From: Isoptericola luteus
Lineage (GTDB): Bacteria; Actinomycetota; Actinomycetes; Actinomycetales; Cellulomonadaceae
Length of the DNA: 64,000 bases
Direction: 5' to 3'
NCBI RefSeq assembly: GCF_020297055.1
Contig: NZ_JAIXCQ010000001.1
Span: forward strand, 124,001 to 188,000
The notes beneath the pieces are model-generated. The model saw nothing but the letters and a program-made list of their open reading frames with translations, ran no database searches and was not told where the DNA came from. Below are positions 33,276 through 41,912 of the stretch, piece after piece (the first letter of the stretch is position 1; each line of letters begins with the position of its first letter). The translations under genes and the position numbers were made by a program.

Positions 33276-34396
33276 GCCGCGGCCGTGGACCGGTGCGGGT
33301 GCTGCTGCGCGAGACTGTCGCCGCCGCCCGAGCGCAGCGGATCGTCTCGCTCCTGACGCTGCTCGTGGTGCTCGGCGCGACGACGACGACGCTCGTCACT
33401 GCTGGCCGTGCGGAGGGTGCGCAGTCCGCCGTCCTGGCGCAGATCGAGCAGGCGGGGATCCGCACAGTGAGCGTCCATGCGCCCGTGAACGGTGGTGCTC
33501 CGCTCATGTCCGACCTCGTGGACCGGTTCGCGGCGTACGACCTCGTCGAGTCTGCTCTCGGCTTCGGGCCGGCCACGGATGTCCGGGCGGCGGCCAACAC
33601 GGCCGGCGAGCTCGTGGCGCTCCGCGACGTCTACGGCAAGATCGCCGAGGACGCGCCGGCGTCCCTCACTCCCGTCGCCGGGACCCGCCAGGTCTGGGCC
33701 ACGGCGCAGGCCGTCGAGACGCTGGGGCTACCCGGGCGAGGACTGGTCCGGGCACCGTACTCCGAGACGGAGTACCTCGTCGCGGACGAGATCGAGCTGC
33801 CGATGGCCGTGCGGTCGTGGGACCCGGTGCTGCTCGCACCTGCGGTCGCGGACACAGGGGATGACCCTGCGCCGATCAACACCCTCGTGATCGTTGCCCG
33901 GCGGGCCGCCGACGTCGGTGCCGTCACCGAGCTGGTGCGCCAGGAGCTCGCGGACATCCCGGCCCAGGACTTGATGGTCGAGACGTCCCAGGAGCTCGCC
34001 GACGCGTACGGGATGGTCGACGGCGAGCTTACGCGGCAGAACCGCGCCATCATCCTGGGTTCACTGGCCTCGGCGGTCGCGGCGGTCACCGTGGTGGTCT
34101 GGGGGGCGGCGATGATCCGTCGTCGGGACTTCGGCCGCCGACGGGCCCTCGGGGCCACGCGCCGCATGATCCTGACGCTCGTGGTGGCGCAGGTCGCACT
34201 GCTCTCTGTGGCCGGGGCCGTGCTTGGCGCGGCCGTCGGCTCCGCCTGGCTGTGGTGGTCGGGGGACCCGCTCCCCGACCCCGCCTACGTGGCGTCGCTC
34301 GCAGTGGTCGTGGCGGCGACCACTGCTGTCATGAGCGCCGTGCCCGCGTGGTGGGCGGCGTGTCGTGATCCGCTGAGCGAGCTGCGCGTCCCGTAG
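33272..34396 (+). CDS. FtsX-like (MacB-type) permease
   Basis: 374 residues: one N-terminal membrane segment (about 24-44), an extracellular domain of about 210 residues, and three C-terminal membrane segments (about 253-275, 298-322, 340-362) with the FtsX-typical RRDFGRRRALGATRRMI cytoplasmic loop. This four-segment MacB layout works as a dimer with two ATPase copies. Last gene of the cassette; 52 bp later a new gene begins with its own -10. Confidence 0.88.
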   Translation: MSRGRGPVRVLLRETVAAARAQRIVSLLTLLVVLGATTTTLVTAGRAEGAQSAVLAQIEQAGIRTVSVHAPVNGGAPLMSDLVDRFAAYDLVESALGFGPATDVRAAANTAGELVALRDVYGKIAEDAPASLTPVAGTRQVWATAQAVETLGLPGRGLVRAPYSETEYLVADEIELPMAVRSWDPVLLAPAVADTGDDPAPINTLVIVARRAADVGAVTELVRQELADIPAQDLMVETSQELADAYGMVDGELTRQNRAIILGSLASAVAAVTVVVWGAAMIRRRDFGRRRALGATRRMILTLVVAQVALLSVAGAVLGAAVGSAWLWWSGDPLPDPAYVASLAVVVAATTAVMSAVPAWWAACRDPLSELRVP

Positions 34397-34448
34397 CAGT
34401 CCTGCGTCGCCGCTCGCGTCCCGGCACCAGGGGTTAGCGTGGTGCGCC

Positions 34449-35843
34449 GTGACCACCACCGACCCGCAGGGCGCGCCGCCGCCCGACGCTGCCCTCGCGC
34501 ACGGGCTGCGGCCCCGGCACCTCACGATGATGGGCCTCGGCTCCGCCATCGGGGCGGGGCTGTTCCTCGGGTCCGGGCAGGCGATCGGGACGGCGGGCCC
34601 CGCCGTGCTCGTCAGCTACGCGATCGCAGGCGCGATCGTCGTCCTCGTCATGCGGATGCTCGCGGAGATGGCGTCCGCGCTGCCGTCGTCCGGCTCGTTC
34701 TCCGTGTACGCGGAGGCGGCGCTCGGGCGCTGGGCGGGGTTCCTGCTGGGCTGGCTCTACTGGTTCATGCTCATCATGGTGCTGGGCGTGGAGGTCACCG
34801 GGGTGGCGGGCATCGTGGCCGGCTGGTGGCCGGGGGTGCCGCAGTGGGTGGTCGCGGCGGTCGTCGTGGCTCTGCTGGGCGGCATCAACCTGGTGGGGGT
34901 GCGGCAGTTCGGCGAGGCCGAGTTCTGGTTCGCCCTCATCAAGGTCGCGGCCATCGTCGGGTTCCTCGTGGTGGGTGCGCTCGTCGTGGTCGGCGTGGTC
35001 CCGGTGAGCGGCAGCGTGCTGGGCGACTGGGCCGCGCACGGCGGCTTCGCCCCGGCGGGCTGGGCCGGCGTCGCGGCGGGGCTGCTCGCGGTGGCGTTCG
35101 CGTTCGGCGGCATCGAGATCGTGGCCATCGCCGCGGCCGAGGCCCGCGACCCGCGCGACGCCGTCGCCCGGGCCACCCGCACCATCCTGTGGCGGATCCT
35201 GTTCTTCTACGTGGGCTCCGTGGCGATCATCGTGGCGCTCGTCGCGTGGGACGACGCCGCGGCGCTCGTCTCCCCGTTCGTGTCCGTGCTCGAGCTCGCC
35301 GGGTTCGACGGGGCGGCGCGGCTCATGGAGGTCGTGGTGGTGCTGGCGCTGCTGAGCGCCTTCAACGCCAACGTCTACGGGACGTCGCGGATGCTGTACT
35401 CGCTGGGGCAGCGCGACGACGCGCCGTCGGCCGTCACGAAGGTCTCCCGGCGCGAGGTGCCGTGGGTGTCGGTGCTGGTGTCGGTGTTCTTCGGCGTCGT
35501 GGCGGTGGGCCTGAACTGGCTGCTGCCCGACTCGCTCCTGTCGATCCTGCTCAACGCCGTCGGGTCGGCGCTGTTCGTGGTGTGGCTGCTCATCACGGTC
35601 TCGCAGCTGCGGCTGCGGCCCCGGCTGGAGGCGGAGGCTGCCCGGTCGGGCGAGCCGATGCGGCTGCGCATGTGGGGCTACCCGTGGCTGAGCCGGGTGA
35701 CGCTCGCGGCGCTGGTGGGGCTCGCGGGCCTCATGCTGTCCGACGACGCCGCACGCGCCCAGATCGTCGCGACCGCGGGCCTCGTCGTCGTCATCCTCGT
35801 GGTCTACGCGCTGACCCGGCGGGTGCGTCCGGGACGGGGCTGA
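34449..35843 (+). CDS. Amino-acid permease, AAT/APC family
   Basis: 464 residues with 12 predicted membrane segments. MMGLGSAIGAGLFLGSGQ near the N-terminus and YAEAALGRWAGF are typical of the AAT family (proline, GABA, asparagine and aromatic amino-acid symporters). Substrate not assignable. GTG 34449 is supported by TAGCGT at 34435-34440, 8 nt upstream, i.e. a leaderless transcript. Convergent with the NDH-2 gene. Confidence 0.9.
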   Translation: MTTTDPQGAPPPDAALAHGLRPRHLTMMGLGSAIGAGLFLGSGQAIGTAGPAVLVSYAIAGAIVVLVMRMLAEMASALPSSGSFSVYAEAALGRWAGFLLGWLYWFMLIMVLGVEVTGVAGIVAGWWPGVPQWVVAAVVVALLGGINLVGVRQFGEAEFWFALIKVAAIVGFLVVGALVVVGVVPVSGSVLGDWAAHGGFAPAGWAGVAAGLLAVAFAFGGIEIVAIAAAEARDPRDAVARATRTILWRILFFYVGSVAIIVALVAWDDAAALVSPFVSVLELAGFDGAARLMEVVVVLALLSAFNANVYGTSRMLYSLGQRDDAPSAVTKVSRREVPWVSVLVSVFFGVVAVGLNWLLPDSLLSILLNAVGSALFVVWLLITVSQLRLRPRLEAEAARSGEPMRLRMWGYPWLSRVTLAALVGLAGLMLSDDAARAQIVATAGLVVVILVVYALTRRVRPGRG

Positions 35844-35861
35844 CGGGGGCCGGACGGGGAG

Positions 35862-37142
35862 CTACTTCTCGGGCCGGACGGTCGGGACGTCGCCGACGAT
35901 CGGGATGGGCCGGCGGTGGAACGGGAAGCCGTACCGCGTCACGAGGCCGGCGAGCGTCGTCACGCGGTTGCGCGGCCCGATCAGCGACATCACGTGCACG
36001 AACAGCCACATCAGCCACGCCGTCCCCCGGGTGAAGCGCAGGGGCGCGCGCAACCCCGGCGCCGTGACCTCCGCGACGGCGGCACGGCGCCCGATGACCG
36101 CCATCGTGCCCTTGTCGTGGTACGTCAGGGGCTCGGTGGGTCGCCCCTCGAGGAGCGCGAGGACGTTGCGTGCCGCTGCCTTGCCGCCCTGGATGGCGGG
36201 CTGGGCGAGCTGGGGGAGCCAGTCGGGGGTCTCGGCGATGTCGCCGATGGCGAAGACCCGGGGGCGCCCCTCGACCTGGAGGTCGGGCCCTACGGCCACG
36301 CGACCGCCCTTGCGGCGGGGCAGGTCCCAGTCGTCCACCTCGGCGTGCGGGCCGACGCCGGCGGACCACACGGTGAGGTCGGAGTGGATGCGGGTGCCGT
36401 CGGTGAGCACGACGGCGTCGGGGAGCACCTCGGCGACGCCGGCGCCGAGCCGCAGGGTCACGCCGCGGTGCTCGAGCTCGGCGGCGGCGTAGGACCGCAG
36501 GTTCTGGTGGAACCCCTTGAGCAGGTCGGTCCCGCGCTGCACGACGGTGATCTCGAAGGCGTCGCCGTGGATCTCGGGGTACGCGGGCTCGAGCCCGGCG
36601 GTGCGCAGCTCGGCGAGCGCCCCGGCGACCTCGACGCCGGTGGCGCCGCCACCCACGACGACGACGCGCAGGCCGTCGTCCGTGGCGGGCGTGAACGCCG
36701 AGTTCTCGAGCCGGATGAAGAGCTGGTCGCGGATCTTGAGCGCCTGCGAGCGCGAGTACATGCCGAACGCGTGCTCCTTGGCGCCCGGTGTGCCGAAGAA
36801 GCTCACGGTGACGCCGTTGGCGAGCACGAGGTAGTCGAACGAGACATGCTCGTCGTTGGCGAGCCGGATGGTCCGGGCGTCGTGGTCGATGCCGACCAGG
36901 TGCTCGTGCAGCACGCGCACGTTCTTCTGCTTGAGCCGCAGGCCCCGCAGCCAGTAGGTGACGTCGCCCGGGCTGAGGCCGCCCGTGGCCACCTGGTAGA
37001 GCAGCGGCTGGAACGTGTTGTAGACGCGGCGCTCGACCAGCGTGATGCGCACGGGGGCGCCGGCGAGGGCCTTGACGACGGCGAGCCCGCCGAACCCGCC
37101 GCCGACGACGACGACGTGCGGCAGGTCGTTGCGGTCGGTCAC
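35862..37142 (-). CDS. ndh: Type II NADH dehydrogenase (NDH-2)
   Basis: 426 residues. Two Rossmann dinucleotide motifs: VVVGGGFGGL (about 10-20, FAD) and VVVVGGGATGVEVAG (about 162-176, NADH); FAIGDIAE is the conserved FAD-binding segment of NDH-2. A C-terminal amphipathic region (RGTAWLMWLFVHVMSLIG) anchors it to the membrane. It passes electrons from NADH to menaquinone without pumping protons. GTG 37142 is supported by TACCGT (37149-37154), 6 nt upstream, a leaderless layout. Confidence 0.93.
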   Translation of the reverse strand: MTDRNDLPHVVVVGGGFGGLAVVKALAGAPVRITLVERRVYNTFQPLLYQVATGGLSPGDVTYWLRGLRLKQKNVRVLHEHLVGIDHDARTIRLANDEHVSFDYLVLANGVTVSFFGTPGAKEHAFGMYSRSQALKIRDQLFIRLENSAFTPATDDGLRVVVVGGGATGVEVAGALAELRTAGLEPAYPEIHGDAFEITVVQRGTDLLKGFHQNLRSYAAAELEHRGVTLRLGAGVAEVLPDAVVLTDGTRIHSDLTVWSAGVGPHAEVDDWDLPRRKGGRVAVGPDLQVEGRPRVFAIGDIAETPDWLPQLAQPAIQGGKAAARNVLALLEGRPTEPLTYHDKGTMAVIGRRAAVAEVTAPGLRAPLRFTRGTAWLMWLFVHVMSLIGPRNRVTTLAGLVTRYGFPFHRRPIPIVGDVPTVRPEK

Positions 37143-37281
37143 GGACCCACGGTAACGACGAGACCGGTGTCTCGCGTCCCCAACGGTCCCGCGGGCCGGC
37201 GGGCGCGCAGGTCGGCGGAACCGCAGGTCCGGACCCTGGGCGGGTGCCCCGGCGGCCCGGCGTGGTGGGAGGATACGGCCC

Positions 37282-37944
37282 ATGGCTGACCTCCTCGCCG
37301 TGTGCCGTGTTTACCGGCTCCTGCCCGACGCCGGCACGGTGGGCGTCACCGCCATCGACAAGCGGCCCGTCGGGGGACCGGTGAAGGTCACGCCCTACGG
37401 CCTGTACGCCGACGTCCAGGCGGACCGGCGTGACCACGGCGGGCTGGACCAGGCGGTGTACGCGTACGCGCAGGAGGACGCCGAGGTGTGGGGCGCCGAG
37501 CTCGGGTACGACGTCGTCCCGGGACTGTTCGGGGAGAACCTGCGCACCCGCGGCGTGGACGTCAACGGCGCGGTGATCGGCGAGCGGTGGCGCATCGGGT
37601 CCGCGCTGCTCGAGGTGACGCAGCCGCGCACGCCGTGCCAGACGTTCGCGCGGCACCTGAAGTCGCCGCCGCGCTGGGTGCGCCGCTTCACGGAGGCCAA
37701 CCGGACTGGCGCCTATCTGCGCGTCGTCGAGAAGGGGTCGCTCTCGGCGGGGGACGCCGTCGACGTCGTGGAGCGGCCCGCGCACGGCGTGACCGTCGCC
37801 GGGTGGTTCGGGGCATGGAGCGGGCTCGACGGGGCACCGCACCCCGTCGAACCCGCCCGCCTGCTGCTCGCCGCGCACGACGCGGGGCAGGTCCGCCTGA
37901 GCAAGGACATGCACTCGCGCGCACGGGGCGCCGTCCAGGCCTGA
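37282..37944 (+). CDS. MOSC-domain protein, YiiM type
   Basis: 220 residues. MOSC domain (about 30-160) with GLYADVQADRRDHGGLDQAV, FGENLRT and the conserved Cys in QPRTPCQTF, followed by a YiiM-like C-terminal part. These proteins bind molybdenum cofactor or detoxify N-hydroxylated bases; the true substrate is unknown here. Its TGA stop lies in a small palindrome shared with the convergent gene. Confidence 0.87.
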   Translation: MADLLAVCRVYRLLPDAGTVGVTAIDKRPVGGPVKVTPYGLYADVQADRRDHGGLDQAVYAYAQEDAEVWGAELGYDVVPGLFGENLRTRGVDVNGAVIGERWRIGSALLEVTQPRTPCQTFARHLKSPPRWVRRFTEANRTGAYLRVVEKGSLSAGDAVDVVERPAHGVTVAGWFGAWSGLDGAPHPVEPARLLLAAHDAGQVRLSKDMHSRARGAVQA

Positions 37945-37962
37945 CCCCGCTGCGGGGCGTCA
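37942..37962. terminator. Compact bidirectional hairpin containing both stop codons
   Basis: tgaccccg and cggggcgtca pair with one bulge around a 3-nt loop. TGA (37942-37944) ends the MOSC gene and TCA (37960-37962) ends the minus-strand gene, in mirror positions. Confidence 0.6.
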
Positions 37963-39066
37963 GTGGACGCCCGCCCGGTGGCCGGCGTAGCCCCACACGG
38001 CGAGCGCCAGCGCGGGACCCCAGAACCACGCGGGGAAGATCAGCGCCGCCGTCACGCCGAACTCGAGGAGCAGCGGGATCGCGGCACCGCAGAGCATGAC
38101 GGCGACGGCCCCGCCGGGGACGATCGCGGCGGCGGGCGGCACCGGCTGCCCGGCGCGGCGCGGGAACCAGCGCGGGAACCGCTCGCCCCACGGCAGGATC
38201 AGGCCGAGCGTGAGGATGATGCCCAGCCAGGCGCCGGACGACAGCGACAGTCCTTGGATCTTGACGGCGAGCGGGACGCCCTCGCCGCCGAACTGGGGCC
38301 ACGGCGTGAGCCAGGTGAGCCGGGCGAGCGCGTACGGCAGCGGGCCGAGCGCGGCGATGACGGTGAACGTCTTGCGGTGGCGCGTCACCCACGCGGTCGC
38401 GTGCCGCAGCGAGCCGCGGCGCCAGGCGCCCACGGCGGCCAGCCCGGCCCAGACGATCGCCGTGGCGAGCGGGAGCAGCACCGCGAGGAGCTCCCAGCGC
38501 TCGCGGACGAACCCGCTCATGACGCCGCCGAGCTGAATGGCGAACGCGTCCCGGGCGACGACGATCCCGACGACGGCGAGCACGCCTGCCACGGCGATCG
38601 GGATCCGCCACGCGGGACGGGTGCGGAACACCTGCACCGCCGCCCACACGGTGAGCACGGGGACCGCCAGCGCGACGAGGTATCCGGAGACGCTGAGCGT
38701 CGACATGCTCTGGGCCAGGATCCCGAGTCCGAGGACCTGGACGCCGGCGACGGTCGTGACGAGACGGCCGGTACCGCGTCCCGTCCTGCCGTCCGTGGGC
38801 CGGGCGAGCGCCACGGCGGCGCCCGCGACGCCGACGAGGCCCACCGCCAGCAGGACCCAGGTGAGGACCGGGCCGCTGAGGAAGTTCCGGCCGAGCGTGG
38901 TGGCGCCCTCGAGGAACGGGTTGACCTCGGGGCGGGCGAGGAGGAGCCCGAGCAGCGCCGTCGTGGCGGCCGACGTCCCGAGGGCGGCGGCGCTCAGGAT
39001 CCTGGTGGTCCTGGTGGTCGGTGTCGTGCGGGGTGCTGTCGTGGTCTCGGTGCGTGCCGTGGTCAT
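37960..39066 (-). CDS. Polytopic membrane protein, unknown function
   Basis: 368 residues with about nine predicted membrane segments after a Thr-rich N-terminus of 22 residues. Notable segments: FLSGPVLTWVLLAVGLVGVAG, an Arg-rich loop WRRGSLRHATAWVTRHRKTF and WAGLAAVGAW. No family recognised and no transporter signature. The Arg/His-rich loop resembles cytoplasmic loops of uncharacterised actinobacterial integral membrane proteins. No SD of note; 200 bp separates it from the divergent HNH gene. Confidence 0.75.
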   Translation of the reverse strand: MTTARTETTTAPRTTPTTRTTRILSAAALGTSAATTALLGLLLARPEVNPFLEGATTLGRNFLSGPVLTWVLLAVGLVGVAGAAVALARPTDGRTGRGTGRLVTTVAGVQVLGLGILAQSMSTLSVSGYLVALAVPVLTVWAAVQVFRTRPAWRIPIAVAGVLAVVGIVVARDAFAIQLGGVMSGFVRERWELLAVLLPLATAIVWAGLAAVGAWRRGSLRHATAWVTRHRKTFTVIAALGPLPYALARLTWLTPWPQFGGEGVPLAVKIQGLSLSSGAWLGIILTLGLILPWGERFPRWFPRRAGQPVPPAAAIVPGGAVAVMLCGAAIPLLLEFGVTAALIFPAWFWGPALALAVWGYAGHRAGVH

Positions 39067-39230
39067 GACGAGCCTCTCGTGGGGAACCGGTGTGCTCCCA
39101 CGCTCGCGCTGCGAGGGTGCCGGGCACCTCCCCGGGTCGGGTGATCCGCCTCCCCCGTGCGCGGGACCCGCGGCTCTGACCGCTGGCTGGCAGCGGACTG
39201 CCGCGCGTCGTCCACAGGGCGTCGCGGACG

Positions 39231-39259
39231 TTGCCGGACCTGATCAGGCACGCTAGGGT
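39231..39259 (+). promoter_or_regulatory. Promoter of the 13E12 HNH gene
   Basis: -35 TTGCCG (39231-39236), 17-bp spacer, -10 TAGGGT (39254-39259). The spacer contains the perfect palindrome CCTGATCAGG (39239-39248). The -10 is 7 nt before the ATG, so the transcript is probably leaderless. Confidence 0.7.
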
Positions 39260-39274
39260 CGAACACATGTTCGA
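39259..39274. promoter_or_regulatory. LexA (SOS) box over the start codon
   Basis: TCGAACACATGTTCGA fits the Gram-positive/actinobacterial SOS box TCGAAC-N4-GTTCGA exactly. It spans the end of the -10, the transcription start and the ATG (39267) of the HNH gene, an ideal repression site. Confidence 0.85.
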
Positions 39275-41240
39275 AGACGCGCGGAATGGTTCGGCTGCTC
39301 CCCCAGCCGTCCCTGTGCGTGCTCGAACGTCCGGCTCCGATGCGGCCAGTGCCCCGGCCGCATCGGAGCCGGGCACGTTGCCGGCCGCAGCCGTGTCGAG
39401 CTTGCCGTCAGCCGCGACCTCCCACGCGATCTCGGCAGTGGCCGCGACCTCGACGTCGAGCACCTCGCGGGTCGAGCGCGTCCTTGCCCGTCTCCTCGAT
39501 CTCGGTGACACGGCGCTCCGGTCGTTGCCTGACGGTGCGCCGCGCACGGTCCGCCCGGGTGGCCAGGACCAACGGGCGAGAGGCATGCGTCGGTGCCCCA
39601 CCGTGTCGGGTCGTCGGTTCGGCTCCGTCGTGTCGCTCGCGCGGTCCACCCCGCGGTCCGAATCGGATGATCCCGTCCTCGTGCCGGGCGGGGTGCTGCT
39701 GCCGCGGGCCGCCTTGGTGCAGCGCATCGCGGACCCACTCGACTCGGACGCCTCCGACTCGGACGCACTCGACTCGGACGCACCTGGCCCCTCGCCACGC
39801 GGAGCGGCGCCGCGAGCCACTGTGGAGCAGCGAGTCGCGGCCGGGCCCGATGCTCTTACCCCGGCCCCTGTTGCCCCGGCCCCTGTTGCCCCGGCCCCTG
39901 TTGCCCCGGCCGCCGCCCTCACACTGGCGGCGCGGCTCGACGCGGCGCTGCCGGGGCCCGAGCTGGCCGAGTGGCTGGCCTCGATCGAGGTGGCAGACCT
40001 GGACGACCACACCCTCCTGGAGGTGCTCGCGGCCTGGGAGCGGGTCGCGTCGTGGGCCCAGGCCGGCTCGGCGCGGGCCCTGGCGGAGCTCCTGGAGCGG
40101 ACGAACGGCACCTCGCAGCACGAGTTCGTCACCGACGGCGTCGCCTCCCGGCTCGGGCTGACGCGGGGCGCCGCCGGCCAGCACGTGGCGGTGGCGCACG
40201 GGACGTCACGCCTGCCCGAGGTCGCCAACGCACTGGCGGAGGGCGTCGTCGACCGGCGCAAGGCGGAGGCGCTGATCTCGGCGGGACGCCTCCCCGACGA
40301 GCAGCGGCGTACCGCCGTCCGCGACCTGCTTCCCAAGGTCGAACGGCTGACCGTCCCGCAGATCCGTGCCCGGATGAAGCGTGCCGAGATCGAGATCGAC
40401 CCTGGCGGCGCCGAGGAGCGGCACCAGGCGGCACGCAAGGAACGGTTCGTGCGGATCGAGCCCGTGGGCGACGCGATGGCCTACCTGACCGCCTACCTGC
40501 CCGCGGACGACGCGTCGCGGGCCTTTGCCGCCGTCGACGAGCTCGCACTCGCGGTGCGCCGCGGCCAGGGGGAGGAGCGTCGGCTCGACGAGTGCCGGGC
40601 CGACGTCCTGACCGGCCTGCTCAGCGGACGCCTGCGGGCGGGCTCAGGCGCCGCGGCCGGCTCCGACTCGCCCGGAGCGGGCGGTGGTGACACGGCGCGC
40701 GGGCGCGGTGCCGACGGCCCGGTCACCCGGGGCCGGCGGGGTGGCGTACAGGTGAGCGTCGCGGCGTCGACGCTGCTGGGTACGGACGACCTGCCCGCGA
40801 CGCTCGCGAGGTACGGCCCCATCCCCGCCGGGATGGCCCGTGCTCTGGCGAGCGACCCGGACGCCGTGTGGCAGCGCATCTTCACCGACCCGGGGAGCGG
40901 CGTGCTGACCGACGTCTCGTCGCGGTCGTACCGGCCGAGCCCGAGCCTGCGCGCCGCGGTGGCCGCCCGTGACGTGACCTGCACGTTCCCGGGCTGCCGG
41001 GTGCCGGCGTCGGGGTGCGACCTCGACCACGTCGAACCGTACGACCCGTCGGTGGGCGGCCCCCAGACCCGGGGCGACAACCTGCACGCGCTGTGCCGCA
41101 CCCATCACCGGGCAAAGACTGTCGGCGGCTGGCGGGTCGGCCGGGATCCCGCGACGGGCGTGACGCGTTGGACAGCGCCGACCGGTCACCGGTACGACCG
41201 ACCGCCCGACACGCCGCCCGGATCCCACCGGCGTCAGTAA
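39267..41240 (+). CDS. DUF222 / 13E12-repeat-family HNH endonuclease
   Basis: 657 residues. A low-complexity N-terminal region (about 1-220) includes Asp-Ser runs (DSDASDSDALDSD) and PVAPA repeats. The DUF222 domain spans about 220-490 (GLTRGAAGQHVAVAHGTSRL), and an HNH nuclease domain follows (about 565-640): TCTFPGC, CDLDHVEPY, NLHALCRTHHRAK. The Cys pairs and the His residues for zinc and metal are intact. The family is abundant in actinobacteria and in M. tuberculosis is SOS-induced; this copy has a perfect SOS box. The stop is the first unit of a 13-bp tandem repeat. Confidence 0.92.
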   Translation: MFEDARNGSAAPPAVPVRARTSGSDAASAPAASEPGTLPAAAVSSLPSAATSHAISAVAATSTSSTSRVERVLARLLDLGDTALRSLPDGAPRTVRPGGQDQRARGMRRCPTVSGRRFGSVVSLARSTPRSESDDPVLVPGGVLLPRAALVQRIADPLDSDASDSDALDSDAPGPSPRGAAPRATVEQRVAAGPDALTPAPVAPAPVAPAPVAPAAALTLAARLDAALPGPELAEWLASIEVADLDDHTLLEVLAAWERVASWAQAGSARALAELLERTNGTSQHEFVTDGVASRLGLTRGAAGQHVAVAHGTSRLPEVANALAEGVVDRRKAEALISAGRLPDEQRRTAVRDLLPKVERLTVPQIRARMKRAEIEIDPGGAEERHQAARKERFVRIEPVGDAMAYLTAYLPADDASRAFAAVDELALAVRRGQGEERRLDECRADVLTGLLSGRLRAGSGAAAGSDSPGAGGGDTARGRGADGPVTRGRRGGVQVSVAASTLLGTDDLPATLARYGPIPAGMARALASDPDAVWQRIFTDPGSGVLTDVSSRSYRPSPSLRAAVAARDVTCTFPGCRVPASGCDLDHVEPYDPSVGGPQTRGDNLHALCRTHHRAKTVGGWRVGRDPATGVTRWTAPTGHRYDRPPDTPPGSHRRQ

Positions 41241-41283
41241 CCCGCGTCAGTAACCCGCGCCAGTAACCCGCGCCAGTAACCCG
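41232..41283. repeat. 13-bp tandem repeats over the HNH stop codon
   Basis: Four units of 13 bp (cgtcagtaacccg twice, then cgccagtaacccg twice) and a degenerate fifth. The TAA of the first unit is the stop codon of the HNH gene. No spacers, so not a CRISPR. Confidence 0.9.
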
Positions 41284-41338
41284 CGCCAGCAACGTCGCAG
41301 CCAGTGGTGAAACCCCGCAGCCCGCTCACAGCAAGAAC

Positions 41339-41872
41339 TCAGCGGCGGGGCCCCCGCGGCGGCTCGGTCGGCGGGAACTCGCCGTCGTCGGAACCGTCGT
41401 CGTGGGCGTGCAGCAGCTCCTGGAGCTGCACGTGCACGTCGTCGACGCGCGGCACGTCGTGCAGCACCATGCCCGCCTTCTCGGTCGCGTCGGAGACGAC
41501 GAGGGTGCCGCACCCGAGGATCCGGTCGACGAGGTCCTTCTCGAGGGCGATGTCGTTGACGCGGTACAGCGGGATGTCCCGGCCGGTGCGGGTGATCAGG
41601 CCGGTGCGCATCGCGATGCGCCGGTTGGTCACGGAGTACGACGAGGAGTGCCAGCGCGCCCACGGCAGGATCACCCAGACGACGGCGACGAGAGCCAGCA
41701 CGCCGAGCGCGATCCAGCGCACGACGTCGGCGACGGGCACCAGGAACGACGCGGCCCCGCCGGCCAGCAGCACGAGCAGCAGGACGAAGGGCCACAGGAG
41801 GGCCTTGGGGTGCTCCCGCAGCTCCATGACAATGCGCTCACCCGTGGTGAGATCCTGCTCGTTCAGCGCCAT
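41339..41872 (-). CDS. Membrane protein with bacterial PH domain (YdbT/YdbS-like)
   Basis: 177 residues. N-terminal polar stretch with GERIVMELREHP, two adjacent membrane segments (about 26-48 and 52-72), then a bacterial PH-like domain (YSVTNRRIAMRTGLITRTG, IPLYRVNDI) to about residue 150, and an acidic Pro-rich tail. Such proteins are envelope-associated with unknown ligand. The start at 41872 is tentative; 41881, three codons earlier, is possible. Downstream of the phosphatase gene on the same strand by about 40 bp. Confidence 0.82.
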   Translation of the reverse strand: MALNEQDLTTGERIVMELREHPKALLWPFVLLLVLLAGGAASFLVPVADVVRWIALGVLALVAVVWVILPWARWHSSSYSVTNRRIAMRTGLITRTGRDIPLYRVNDIALEKDLVDRILGCGTLVVSDATEKAGMVLHDVPRVDDVHVQLQELLHAHDDGSDDGEFPPTEPPRGPRR

Positions 41873-41912
41873 GGCGCACATGGTGCCAGAACGTGACACC
41901 GCTGCGTGCACG

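Noticed and set aside
41232-41296. Possible CRISPR-like repeats
   Set aside because: Units are contiguous 13-mers without spacers and no cas genes are present.
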